A DNA stretch of 64,000 bases from JAXLVB01 sp046329195. Lineage in GTDB: Bacteria; Bacteroidota; Bacteroidia; Cytophagales; Spirosomataceae. Below the pieces are notes generated by a model that searched no databases, was not told the origin of the DNA, and worked only from the letters and a program-made list of their open reading frames with translations. This document shows, in pieces, positions 51,852-60,656 of this stretch. The position numbers and the translations under genes were made by a program. Position 1 is the first letter of the stretch; each line of letters begins with the position of its first letter. The stretch spans positions 1,984,001 to 2,048,000 of the forward strand of contig JAXLVB010000001.1 in assembly GCA_046329195.1 (NCBI GenBank). Direction: 5' to 3'.

Positions 51852-52157
51852 TCGTCTTGAGGAATATGAGGAATAATTGGAAAAATGATGAAAGGTTTGT
51901 CTATGGTATTAGATGCTTTTCCTGTAAAGAAACGACCAACAGGAGCTGATTAAGCATGAATAACTGATTACCAACAACAAACACCCACTCAGGAAACAAA
52001 AGTATCAATTTTTCAGAAATGATTTTTACAAAATGTTGGCTTTTTATAGAAAATCAATTGCAGGCTATATAACGAAACGCCGAGGCGATAATTGTAGTTG
52101 TGAACACTATGTTTAAAAAGAAGGTTTTCAAACAATGTCTTTTGGCTTATTGTCACC
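51852..52157. other. Non-coding gap, nothing recognised
   Basis: About 306 bp between the cytochrome c gene and murQ, both on the minus strand. No gene, stable hairpin or convincing promoter was seen; it must hold at least the cytochrome c promoter. Confidence 0.4.
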
Positions 52158-52967
52158 TTATTGACGATTTCGATAAGCATCTACCGCTTTTCTGACGCTA
52201 CCATTGGCCTGTAACAACGCCTGTGCTTCTTCGTACGGAATGTTCAATTCGTTCATCACCATGCGAGTGCCTCTGTCCACAAGCTTGTTGTTAGATAGCT
52301 GCATATCCACCATCTTGTTGCCCCGTACTCGTCCCAACTGCACCATTACCGACGTCGAAATCATATTGAGCGTGAGTTTCTGAGCCGTACCTGCTTTCAT
52401 GCGAGTGCTCCCAGTCACAAACTCTGGGCCTACCACTACCTCAATCGGGTACTCAGCAGCTTTGGCTAAGGGGCTTCCAGCGTTGCAGGTGATACAACCC
52501 GTGAGTAAGCCTTGCGAGCGAGCCTTCTCAACCCCACCAATTACATAAGGCGTAGTACCCGAGGCCGCAATACCAATCAGTGAATCCAGCTCATTGATGT
52601 CGTATTCTTGCAAGTCAATCCAAGCTTGTTGGGGGTCATCTTCGGCAAATTCTACCGCCTTGCGGATGGCTTGGTCACCTCCAGCAATAATTCCAATCAC
52701 CCAGTCAAACGGCACACCATACGTAGGTGGACATTCCGACGCATCTACAATCCCTAATCGGCCACTGGTACCTGCCCCTATGTAAAAAAGCCGCCCTCCT
52801 TCACGCATCCGAGGCACAATCTGTGTCACAAGGGCTTCGATTTGGGGTAATGCCTTTTCAATGGCAAAGGGTACAGTTTTGTCTTCGTTATTGATGCCTG
52901 TCAGGAGTTCTAAGACAGACATTTTTTCAAGATTATCGTAATGTGACGAAGTTTCGGTAACAAGCAT
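52158..52967 (-). CDS. murQ: N-acetylmuramic acid 6-phosphate etherase
   Basis: 269 residues, slightly shorter than the 298-residue E. coli enzyme. SIS-domain features are FYIGAGTSGRLGIVDASECPPTYG, GGDQAIRKAVEFAEDD, GIAASGTTPYVIGGVEKAR and PEFVTGSTRMKAGTAQKLTLNMIST, including the catalytic Glu of ASECPPT. MurQ splits MurNAc-6-phosphate into GlcNAc-6-phosphate and lactate during cell-wall recycling. No MurNAc kinase or transporter is adjacent. Confidence 0.95.
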   Translation of the reverse strand: MLVTETSSHYDNLEKMSVLELLTGINNEDKTVPFAIEKALPQIEALVTQIVPRMREGGRLFYIGAGTSGRLGIVDASECPPTYGVPFDWVIGIIAGGDQAIRKAVEFAEDDPQQAWIDLQEYDINELDSLIGIAASGTTPYVIGGVEKARSQGLLTGCITCNAGSPLAKAAEYPIEVVVGPEFVTGSTRMKAGTAQKLTLNMISTSVMVQLGRVRGNKMVDMQLSNNKLVDRGTRMVMNELNIPYEEAQALLQANGSVRKAVDAYRNRQ

Positions 52968-53175
52968 AGCTGGAATTCTGGATACAAGTGAATGGCGTAT
53001 AAACTAAGCCAAAAGCCAGTTGAGCTTGCAATTTACGATTTTAGCAGATGGTTTGCTACATTCTTGACGTTTTGACGTGCAAAATCACAAGTTAAGCAGG
53101 TTTTTGGGCCTTGACAAGGGTTTTTCAAGTACAATTTGTTAGCCAATACAAAGCCCTGCCTCGTTCTATTCAGGC

Positions 53176-54657
53176 CTAATCGTCGAGGTGTAAAACCCGA
53201 TTGCTATAAGCCCGATACCGCAGCCAAGAGTCATCGGTACTTGATACGGTTTGGTTATACATGGGTATCATCTCGACCAATTTGCTCTTCCATGCGTCCG
53301 ACTGCATTTGAGTGCCAAAGCAACGCTGCAATACATTGAGCATAACCGAAACCGATGTAGAGGCTCCTGGCGATGCCCCCAACAAGGCAGCCAAGCTACC
53401 GTCGGCGGCACTGACTATCTCCGTACCAAATTCCAAGATGCCACCTTGCTCTTCATCTTTTTTGATGACTTGTACTCGTTGCCCAGCCACAGCCAGCTCC
53501 CAGTCGTCGGTTTGGGCGTCGGGGTAGTATTCTCGAAGCGCAGCGATGCGGTCTTCATGCGAGAGCATGACTTGCTCAATCAGGTACTTGGTCAAGGCGA
53601 GATTGTGCCAACCTGCACTAAGCATCGGGATAAAGTTGGACAGCTCAATAGAAAGCGGTAGGTCAAAATAGGAGCCGTTTTTCAAAAACTTGGTCGAAAA
53701 ACCTGCAAATGGGCCAAATAGAAGCGCTTTTTGGCCATCAATTAGTCGTGTGTCCAAATGAGGCACTGACATCGGAGGGGCTCCTACTGACGCTTTTCCA
53801 TATACCTTGGCATGATGTTGCTCAATAATGGCTTTATTCTTACAAACCAACCACTGGCCACTTACTGGAAAACCACCGTAGCCATTGGCTTCTGCAATGT
53901 CTGATTTTTCGAGGAGGGGTAAGGCGCCTCCCCCTGCTCCTAAAAACACAAAGTCGGTGTAGATTTCTTTGTATTCGTCGCCCACTAAATCGGTTACCTC
54001 CACTTTCCATTGACCGTTTTCGAGTTGGCGAAGGTCTCGTACCTCATGAAGTAAGTTGAGCTCAACGTTGGGTAAGTTCATCAAATGCGTCATCAATACC
54101 CGAGTAAGTTGCCCAAAGTTGACATCCGTACCAATCTCCATTTTGGTAGCAGCTACGGGCTCATTGGCCTCACGTCCTTGCATCACTAAGGGTACCCATT
54201 GAGCAAGCACAGCAGGGTCTTCGCTAAACTCCATCGCAGCAAATAAGGAGTGTTTTACCAATTGCTCATGGCGAGCTTTAAGAAAGGCCACATTGTCTTC
54301 GCCCCAGACAAAACTAAGGTGTGGAATATTGTTGATAAAACTTTCGGGCTCATGAAAATACTCTTGATTGACGAGATAGGCCCAAAATGCTTTGGATACT
54401 TCAAACGACGAGGCAATTTTGACAGCTTTGGTGATGTCAATGCTTCCGTCTTCGTGTTGTGGCGTATAGTTCAACTCACAAAACGCCGAGTGGCCTGTAC
54501 CGGCGTTGTTCCAAGCATCGGAGCTTTCGGCAGCTACTTGGTCTAGGCGCTCATAGATGACAAGTGTGCAAGTAGGGTCGAGTTCTTTGAGTAACACACC
54601 CAGCGTGGCACTCATGATACCAGCTCCCACCAGCGTAATGTGTTTTGAAGAAGACAT
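53176..54657 (-). CDS. mqo: Malate:quinone oxidoreductase
   Basis: 493 residues with the FAD motif VGAGIMSATLGVLLKEL near the N-terminus and the Mqo hallmarks AAESSDAWNNAGTGHSAFCELNYTP, MEIGTDVNFGQLTR, FLGAGGGALPLLEKSDIAE, GFPVSGQWLVCKN, SVPHLDTRLIDG and LFGPFAGFSTKFLK. It is a peripheral membrane enzyme that oxidises malate and feeds electrons directly to the quinone pool. It lies directly after the nuo genes on the same strand but a terminator-like hairpin separates them. Confidence 0.96.
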   Translation of the reverse strand: MSSSKHITLVGAGIMSATLGVLLKELDPTCTLVIYERLDQVAAESSDAWNNAGTGHSAFCELNYTPQHEDGSIDITKAVKIASSFEVSKAFWAYLVNQEYFHEPESFINNIPHLSFVWGEDNVAFLKARHEQLVKHSLFAAMEFSEDPAVLAQWVPLVMQGREANEPVAATKMEIGTDVNFGQLTRVLMTHLMNLPNVELNLLHEVRDLRQLENGQWKVEVTDLVGDEYKEIYTDFVFLGAGGGALPLLEKSDIAEANGYGGFPVSGQWLVCKNKAIIEQHHAKVYGKASVGAPPMSVPHLDTRLIDGQKALLFGPFAGFSTKFLKNGSYFDLPLSIELSNFIPMLSAGWHNLALTKYLIEQVMLSHEDRIAALREYYPDAQTDDWELAVAGQRVQVIKKDEEQGGILEFGTEIVSAADGSLAALLGASPGASTSVSVMLNVLQRCFGTQMQSDAWKSKLVEMIPMYNQTVSSTDDSWLRYRAYSNRVLHLDD

Positions 54658-54691
54658 AACTAGGTGATGAAGGATAGGTTGGTAAATAAAG

Positions 54692-54719
54692 AAGGAAGTA
54701 ACCTTTCGACTACTTCCTT
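54692..54719 (-). terminator. Hairpin at the end of the nuo operon
   Basis: AAGGAAGTA (54692-54700) and TACTTCCTT (54711-54719) form a 9-bp stem with a 10-nt loop, 25 bp beyond the nuoJ stop. On the minus strand it is followed by a T-rich stretch (CTTTATTTA), consistent with termination before mqo. Confidence 0.6.
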
Positions 54720-54743
54720 GATAGATACTTGAATATCAGTTGC

Positions 54744-55262
54744 TTATACTACATTACTTCCTTCGCCGGGTTCTCGCTTGCCCAAAAGCACAGCTCCAAC
54801 CATCGCTACAAAAAATAAGACGGTGACTAGTTCAAAAGGTAAAAGGTAATCACGGAATAAGACTTGACCCAGCCCTTCGACCAGACCTGTACCGGGCTGA
54901 TACGAAAAGGGGTTGAAGCCTTCGGGTTGCGCTTTGCGCATAGCTGCCACCATGATTACCAACAAACTGCCACCCAAGATGGCGGCTGCCAGTTTAGTCA
55001 GGTTAGTTTTGGATTCGGTGGTAGATTGGCGCAGGTTTAAGAACATGATTACAAACAAAAACAACACCATGATAGCCCCTGCATACACAATTAGGTTTAC
55101 GGCTGCCAAAAACTGAGCGTTGAGCAACACATAATGCACTGATAAGCAGAAGAATGTGATAATGAGGTACAAAACGCTATTGATGGGATTCCGTGAGGTA
55201 ATCACCATGACAGCGCTTAGTAGTGTCAAAAAAGTGACAAAATACCAAATGTTATTAATCAT
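54744..55262 (-). CDS. nuoJ: NADH-quinone oxidoreductase subunit J
   Basis: 172 residues from ATG 55262 (MINNIWYFVTFLTLL); five membrane helices. The conserved segment LAAVNLIVYAGAIMVLFLFVIMFL is typical of NuoJ. It is part of the membrane arm next to the quinone and proton path. Here it is the last nuo gene of the operon; nuoK, L, M and N are not downstream, where mqo is found. Confidence 0.93.
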   Translation of the reverse strand: MINNIWYFVTFLTLLSAVMVITSRNPINSVLYLIITFFCLSVHYVLLNAQFLAAVNLIVYAGAIMVLFLFVIMFLNLRQSTTESKTNLTKLAAAILGGSLLVIMVAAMRKAQPEGFNPFSYQPGTGLVEGLGQVLFRDYLLPFELVTVLFFVAMVGAVLLGKREPGEGSNVV

Positions 55263-55324
55263 GTCTAACTCCGTTAAAATGGTTTGTTGAGGCACCTAAT
55301 GCCCTTCATTACGTTACCGAACTG

Positions 55325-55843
55325 TTATTGCCAACCCTCTCGTAAGTAACGCTCATTCATGTTTTCGACCAATTTATCTTTGCCATAAACCACTTGGTCT
55401 CGGTTGGTGAATACAGGCACAAATTTGTCGTGGCGGAGGTAAATGGCTTGCTTTGGACAAGCTTCTTCGCAAAGTCCGCAGAAAATACAGCGCAACATGT
55501 TGATTTCGTAAACCGCAGCGTATTTTTCTTCTCGATAGAGATTTTCTTCACCTTTTTTACGCTCAGCCGCTACCATCGAAATCGCTTCGGCAGGACAAGC
55601 TACAGCGCAAAGCCCGCAAGCCGTACAACGCTCCCGACCTTCGGTGTCTTTTTTGAGAATGTGATGACCACGAAAGATGGGACCCAAATAGCGCTTTTGC
55701 TCAGGATACTGAATCGTCGGTTTTTTTCTAAAAAAGTGCTTTATCGTAATAGCCAAGCCCCCAGCAATAGCTGGTACGTACATGCGCTCTGCCAGCGTCA
55801 TTTCGTGCTTGTCAACTTTCTTAGCTCTGTTGGTTAGTTGCAT
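55325..55843 (-). CDS. nuoI: NADH-quinone oxidoreductase subunit I
   Basis: 172 residues with two 4Fe-4S ferredoxin motifs, CTACGLCAVACP and CIFCGLCEEACP, each ending in the Cys-Pro that completes the partner cluster. These are clusters N6a and N6b, passing electrons to the NuoB N2 cluster. It lies between nuoH and nuoJ as in the standard order. Confidence 0.95.
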   Translation of the reverse strand: MQLTNRAKKVDKHEMTLAERMYVPAIAGGLAITIKHFFRKKPTIQYPEQKRYLGPIFRGHHILKKDTEGRERCTACGLCAVACPAEAISMVAAERKKGEENLYREEKYAAVYEINMLRCIFCGLCEEACPKQAIYLRHDKFVPVFTNRDQVVYGKDKLVENMNERYLREGWQ

Positions 55844-55927
55844 AACGTTAAGATCTTATGTCAGCTATTCAAAATGATGGATTTGAACAAGTACTAACGA
55901 GTTGTTCATTTTCAAGTCAACTATTTC

Positions 55928-57070
55928 TTATCCCTGACTGGCTTGGAGGACTTTTCCTGCGCTACGAGAAGCCATCGCCACCGATAGACCTACCAACAGT
56001 ACCACTACTGCCCAGCTGGCCCATTTAACATCGTAGAGCAAACCAAAGCCGGTTACTACCACGTTGAGGATTGACAACGGAATGAGCATTTTCCAGCCCA
56101 AGTTCATCAATTGGTCGTAGCGGAAGCGTGGGAGTGTCCAACGAACCCACATGTAAAAGAAAATGAAAAAGAATATCTTACCAAATAAGAATACCGTGCC
56201 CAGAATGGTTACAATGTTGTGTGCTGTGTTAGTTGCACCCAAAGCGTTGTAGAGGTTGTCCATGAACGGGAAATTGTAACCTCCAAAATACAACGTCGAA
56301 ATCACTGCCGACGACACAAACATATTGATGTATTCGGCAAAAAGATAAAAACCCAGTTTCATGGAGCTGTATTCAGTATGATAGCCACCAATCAACTCGT
56401 TTTCACATTCGGGTAAGTCAAAAGGCGTACGGTTACATTCCGCAAAAGCGCAAGTCAAGAAAATAAGAAACCCGATAGGTTGCTTAAAAATGTTCCAGTC
56501 GAAGCCGTGTTGTTGTGCCACGATGGCATTGAGCGACAACGAACCCGTCATCATCAGAATAGCGATAATCGAAAGCCCCATCGCCAATTCGTAGCTGATG
56601 TTTTGGGAAGCCGCCCGAATCGCACCCAACAACGAGAACTTGTTGTTGGCAGCCCATCCGCCCACCATGATACCATACACACCTAGCGATACCACGCCAA
56701 AGATGTATAGGATACCAATGTTGATTTCGATAGCCTGAATAGGGACAACTAAATCACCGATTTTGAGCGTATCGCCAAACGGTATCACAGCGCTCGACAT
56801 CAAAGCGGTAAGCATGGCCAAACAAGGCCCTGCAATAAATAACCATTTGTTGGCAGCCGAAGGAATAAAGTCTTCTTTGAAGAACATCTTCACGGCGTCG
56901 GCCAGTGGCTGTAATAGACCAAACGGTCCTGCTCGGTTAGGCCCCAAGCGGTCTTGCAAAAAGGCTGCGATTTTTCGCTCGGCGTAAGTCGAATACGTAG
57001 CGATGAGTAGCGTGATTCCAAAAATCACTAAAATAATAATGGCTTTGGCTATGAAAAGGTCTAGGTTCAT
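55928..57070 (-). CDS. nuoH: NADH-quinone oxidoreductase subunit H
   Basis: 380 residues, about eight to nine membrane helices, with the quinone-site segments AAFLQDRLGPNRAGPFGLLQPLADAVKMFFKED, FAECNRTPFDLPECENELIGGYHTEYSSMKLG and WVRWTLPRFRYDQLMNLGWK. NuoH forms the quinone chamber with NuoB and NuoD. It follows nuoG by 22 bp. Confidence 0.96.
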   Translation of the reverse strand: MNLDLFIAKAIIILVIFGITLLIATYSTYAERKIAAFLQDRLGPNRAGPFGLLQPLADAVKMFFKEDFIPSAANKWLFIAGPCLAMLTALMSSAVIPFGDTLKIGDLVVPIQAIEINIGILYIFGVVSLGVYGIMVGGWAANNKFSLLGAIRAASQNISYELAMGLSIIAILMMTGSLSLNAIVAQQHGFDWNIFKQPIGFLIFLTCAFAECNRTPFDLPECENELIGGYHTEYSSMKLGFYLFAEYINMFVSSAVISTLYFGGYNFPFMDNLYNALGATNTAHNIVTILGTVFLFGKIFFFIFFYMWVRWTLPRFRYDQLMNLGWKMLIPLSILNVVVTGFGLLYDVKWASWAVVVLLVGLSVAMASRSAGKVLQASQG

Positions 57071-57092
57071 CAGTCCACAGTTTTGAAAACGA

Positions 57093-58142
57093 CTATTCTG
57101 CTGGCGGAATCAATTTATTAAATCGTTCGGCAGGTAGTTGTTGTATCTTGAGTTGTTCCTTGTTTCGTTCTTCGTGTACGTCTTTGTACTGAGCACCAGC
57201 CAATTGTTTTCCAAAAGAAGGGCGGATGGTATTGGCGCTATATTTATTAGCTGAAATAACCGAATGACGAGCCACGGTAGTAGGCCCTTCGATTACCCAG
57301 TCACTGGTTTGTTTCTTGTCGAAGCGGCAGGTGTTGCAAATAAACTCCTTGACCTCACCCCATTCGTTTTTGCGAGCAGTCACCCGAATCACCTCTTCGC
57401 CTCGGTACCAGAGCGTTACGTTTCCACTACACTTATCGCAATCACGGTGTGCTTCAACAGGTTTGGTAAACCACACCCGGTTTTTGAAGCGATATGTCTT
57501 GTCGGTGAGCGCACCTACGGGACACACGTCAATCACGTTGCCTGAGAAATCGTTATCAATGGCTTTCTCGATGTACGTACTGATTTCGGCATGGTCGCCT
57601 CGGCCTAATACACCGTGTACACGGCCATCGGTGATTTGGTCGGCTGTAAACACACAACGATAGCACAAAATACAGCGAGTCATGTGCAGTTGGATGTGGG
57701 GGCCTATATCATGCTTGTCAAAGGTACGACGGTCTTCTTCGTAACGAGTGCTAACACGACCATGTTCAAACGCAAAATCTTGCAGGTGACATTCGCCAGC
57801 TTGGTCGCAGATGGGACAGTCGAGGGGGTGGTTAATCAACAAAAACTCCACGATCCCTCGGCGGGCTTCCAGTACTTGTTCGTTGATGGTGTTTTCGACA
57901 ACCATCCCATCCTGCACGGTGGTGATGCACGAAGGCACCAGCTTAGGCATGGGGCGAGGGTCTTTTTCAGAACCAGCGGTTACCTTGACCAAACAAGCCC
58001 TGCATTTGCCGCCCGTACCTTTGAGTGGTTCGTAGTAGCACATGGCAGGCGGAGCAATCTGCGGACTGATTTTGCGAGCCGCTTGCATAATGGTGGTACC
58101 CGGCTCAACGTCTATCGTAATGTTATCAATGGTTACTTTCAT
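57093..58142 (-). CDS. nuoG: NADH-quinone oxidoreductase subunit G, short form
   Basis: 349 residues: a 2Fe-2S domain (CYYEPLKGTGGKCRACLVKV), the His-Cys cluster region (HPLDCPICDQAGECHLQDFA), CILCYRCVFTADQITDG and a further cluster region ending near 280 (CDKCSGNVTLWY, CNTCRFDKKQ). The large molybdopterin-like C-terminal domain of E. coli NuoG is absent, as in other Bacteroidota, where NuoG is about 330-360 residues. It carries electrons from NuoF/E towards NuoI. Confidence 0.93.
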   Translation of the reverse strand: MKVTIDNITIDVEPGTTIMQAARKISPQIAPPAMCYYEPLKGTGGKCRACLVKVTAGSEKDPRPMPKLVPSCITTVQDGMVVENTINEQVLEARRGIVEFLLINHPLDCPICDQAGECHLQDFAFEHGRVSTRYEEDRRTFDKHDIGPHIQLHMTRCILCYRCVFTADQITDGRVHGVLGRGDHAEISTYIEKAIDNDFSGNVIDVCPVGALTDKTYRFKNRVWFTKPVEAHRDCDKCSGNVTLWYRGEEVIRVTARKNEWGEVKEFICNTCRFDKKQTSDWVIEGPTTVARHSVISANKYSANTIRPSFGKQLAGAQYKDVHEERNKEQLKIQQLPAERFNKLIPPAE

Positions 58143-58161
58143 CTGCAGTTAAGTGGTAACC

Positions 58162-58179
58162 TCCCGATAGTTATCGGGA
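58162..58179. repeat. Palindrome TCCCGATA-GT-TATCGGGA in the nuoF-nuoG gap
   Basis: A perfect 8-bp stem with a 2-nt centre, followed to about 58250 by GTTATCGG/TATCCG-type repeats. A closely similar palindrome (CCGATAGCTATCGG) is inside the right island-flanking repeat at 29254-29267. The 131-bp gap has no gene. Confidence 0.65.
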
Positions 58180-58273
58180 TTATCCGTTATCGGTTAATCG
58201 TTATCCGTAATGTGCTGATAGTCAATATTGACGTATCGGATAATAGAACTAATTCTACCTGTAGAGTACAAAA

Positions 58274-59614
58274 TTACACCAACTCCATGTGGCCCATATA
58301 CACCGCTCCAGGCTGAGTAGCTTCGATGGGGTGCGTAATATGCCATTCAAATTCGTCTCGGAAATGACGGATGGCCGAGGCTACTGGCCAAGCGGCTGCG
58401 TCGCCCAAAGGACAAATGGTATTTCCTTCAATTTTCTTGGCTACATCTACCAGCAAATCAATGTCGTGCATAGAGCCTTTGCCATGCTCAATTCGGTTCA
58501 AGACACGGTCCATCCAGCCGGTGCCTTCTCGACAAGGCGAGCACTGACCGCAGGATTCGTGATGATAAAAACGAGCAAAATTCCACGTGTTACGAACAAT
58601 ACAGGCCGTTTCGTCAAACACAATGAAACCTCCCGAACCTAGCATCGTGCCCGATACGAACCCTCCTTCTGAGAGTGACTCGTAGGTCATGAGGCGGTCG
58701 GTGCCAGCGGCTGTTTTCAAAAACATACTACCTGGAACAATCGGTACGGATGACCCTCCTGCCACAACGGCTTTTAAGTGATGACCTTTGCGGACACCTC
58801 CGCAGTATTCGTCAGAATTTAAGAATTCGTCACAACTAACACCCAAGTTAATTTCGTAAACACCAGGCTTGTTGATATGCCCCGACGCTGAGATGAGCTT
58901 GGTGCCGGTGCTTCGGCCAACGCCTAAAGCAGCATACGCTTCACCACCGTTGTTGATAATCCACGGGGTATTAGAGATGGATTCGACGTTATTGACTACG
59001 GTTGGGCTTTGATAGAGACCTTTTACCGCAGGGAATGGCGGCTTGTTGCGTGGGTTGCCTCGCTTGCCTTCGAGCGATTCGAGCAAGGCGGTTTCTTCAC
59101 CACAAATGTAAGCACCGCCGCCCGGATGTACGTAAAGCTCTAAATCATACCCACTTCCAAGAATATTTTTGCCTAAGAACCCTTTCGCTTTTGCTTCAGC
59201 AATAGCTTTTTCAAGGATTTTGATGACGTACATCAACTCACCACGCACATAAATGTAGCTGGTGTTGGCTCCTAAGGCAAAACTAGAGATAATCATCCCT
59301 TCTACCAACAGGTGGGGGATGGTTTTCATCAAATAATGGTCTTTAAATGTACCTGGCTCTGACTCGTCGGCATTACAAACCAAGTAACGAGGAACGCCCT
59401 CAGGTTTCGCCAAAAACGACCATTTCATACCCATTGGGAAGCCGGCGCCACCTCGTCCACGCACCCCAGATTTCTTGACTTCTTCGACTACGGCATCAGG
59501 CGTCATGCTTTTGAGCGCTTTTTCTACGGCTGTATAGCCGCCATGCTTGCGGTACACCTCGAAGGTTTCGATGCCCGGTACGTGGGCGTGTTCGGTTAAT
59601 ATTTTGACTGACAT
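58274..59614 (-). CDS. nuoF: NADH-quinone oxidoreductase subunit F
   Basis: 446 residues with the NADH/FMN-binding segments VRGRGGAGFPMGMKWSF, CNADESEPGTFKDHYLM, YVHPGGGAYICGEETALLESLEGKRGNPR and the 4Fe-4S site ESCGQCSPCREG with the later Cys in GNTICPLGDAAAWP. It is the electron entry subunit of complex I. It is separated from nuoE by an inserted Uma2-like gene. Confidence 0.96.
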   Translation of the reverse strand: MSVKILTEHAHVPGIETFEVYRKHGGYTAVEKALKSMTPDAVVEEVKKSGVRGRGGAGFPMGMKWSFLAKPEGVPRYLVCNADESEPGTFKDHYLMKTIPHLLVEGMIISSFALGANTSYIYVRGELMYVIKILEKAIAEAKAKGFLGKNILGSGYDLELYVHPGGGAYICGEETALLESLEGKRGNPRNKPPFPAVKGLYQSPTVVNNVESISNTPWIINNGGEAYAALGVGRSTGTKLISASGHINKPGVYEINLGVSCDEFLNSDEYCGGVRKGHHLKAVVAGGSSVPIVPGSMFLKTAAGTDRLMTYESLSEGGFVSGTMLGSGGFIVFDETACIVRNTWNFARFYHHESCGQCSPCREGTGWMDRVLNRIEHGKGSMHDIDLLVDVAKKIEGNTICPLGDAAAWPVASAIRHFRDEFEWHITHPIEATQPGAVYMGHMELV

Positions 59615-59693
59615 ATCGTTATTTCAGAAACGGGTTGTGTTTTATGCTGGTATCAACAGCATTTTAGCTTTTTTGGTAGGCTTACTATCCGAA

Positions 59694-60107
59694 TTATTGC
59701 AAAAACGCATTCAAATCATAACCAATTGAATCGCAAAAGGAGGGATTATCCACTACTTCTCCCACGCCATTCTTGTATTTCTTCCAAATCCCTTTTTTGT
59801 AATTATAAACAAAGGCTTCTTGGACTTCATAATCTCCTGTGATTTCGATGATTTTATTGAAATCCTTTTTAACGCCTGGAGTACTTGTAATTTCGATGAT
59901 GACCACAATTCGTTCCAACACATTATCCACCAAAATAACATCTGGAGTTGGGCTGGTTTCTGCCTCATTTACCATGGCTTCTGGTAATGGCTCGAAAAGA
60001 ATACGCCCTGTATCATACAGATTACCTAATCCGCTAATCAGTTTTCTGATGACTCGCTGGTGTTCCCATGGCGCATTAGTTCCCATAGATGATGGTATCT
60101 CTAACAT
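59694..60107 (-). CDS. Uma2-family (DUF820) putative nuclease-fold protein inserted in the nuo operon
   Basis: 137 residues from ATG 60107. Family features are NAPWEHQRVIRKLISGLGNL, the acidic PDVILVDNVLERIVVIIEI (PD-(D/E)xK-like Asp and Glu) and EAFVYNYKKGIWKKY. Uma2 proteins usually have about 180-200 residues with an N-terminal segment that is missing here, so it may be a shortened form. The start is only 8 bp after the nuoE stop, and nuoF follows after 79 bp, so it is transcribed with complex I. Base composition is AT-richer than the flanking nuo genes. A function in complex I is not expected; it looks like an insertion. Confidence 0.75.
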   Translation of the reverse strand: MLEIPSSMGTNAPWEHQRVIRKLISGLGNLYDTGRILFEPLPEAMVNEAETSPTPDVILVDNVLERIVVIIEITSTPGVKKDFNKIIEITGDYEVQEAFVYNYKKGIWKKYKNGVGEVVDNPSFCDSIGYDLNAFLQ

Positions 60108-60115
60108 CACTAAAG

Positions 60116-60613
60116 TTATTTAGACAATTCCTCTATAATCTTGTCCACTTTTTGGTTAGTGAGATTCATGTAGTATTGCTCTCTGATTTGGAAGCAAGGT
60201 CCCCACCCACAAGCAGCCAAACATTCGACCTCTTTGATGGTAAACTTACCATCGGCGGTAGTCTCGCCTGCTTCAATGCCTAATTTTTCTTTCAAATGAG
60301 CGTACACCTGCTCGCCACCCATCAGCACACAAGGACCTGTGCGGCAATATTCGATTACATGCTTACCTACAGGCTCAATGTGAAACATGGTGTAAAAAGT
60401 GGCTACCTCATACACCTCGATAGGTTTGATATGGAGCATTTCGGCTACATAGTCTTGCACTTCGGGACTCACCCAACCCCACTGCTCTTGAGCTAAGTGC
60501 AAAATGGGCAAAATGGCTGACTTTTGCTTGCCTTCAGGGTAATGGCTGATGAGTTCTTGAGCACGAGCCAGTCGCTCGGGAGTGAACGCTACGGTTTGAG
60601 TCGTTTCGGTCAT
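60116..60613 (-). CDS. nuoE: NADH-quinone oxidoreductase subunit E
   Basis: 165 residues with the thioredoxin-like 2Fe-2S fold: first pair C-R-T-G-P-C in EYCRTGPCVLMGG and second pair C-L-A-A-C in VECLAACGWGPCFQI. N-terminal helices carry LPILHLAQEQWGWVSPEVQDYVAEML as in NuoE. It forms the NADH dehydrogenase module with NuoF and NuoG. Confidence 0.95.
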   Translation of the reverse strand: MTETTQTVAFTPERLARAQELISHYPEGKQKSAILPILHLAQEQWGWVSPEVQDYVAEMLHIKPIEVYEVATFYTMFHIEPVGKHVIEYCRTGPCVLMGGEQVYAHLKEKLGIEAGETTADGKFTIKEVECLAACGWGPCFQIREQYYMNLTNQKVDKIIEELSK

Positions 60614-60656
60614 TATCGTTACAAAATGAGTTCTTGTCAGTTTTCGAAATCACTTA

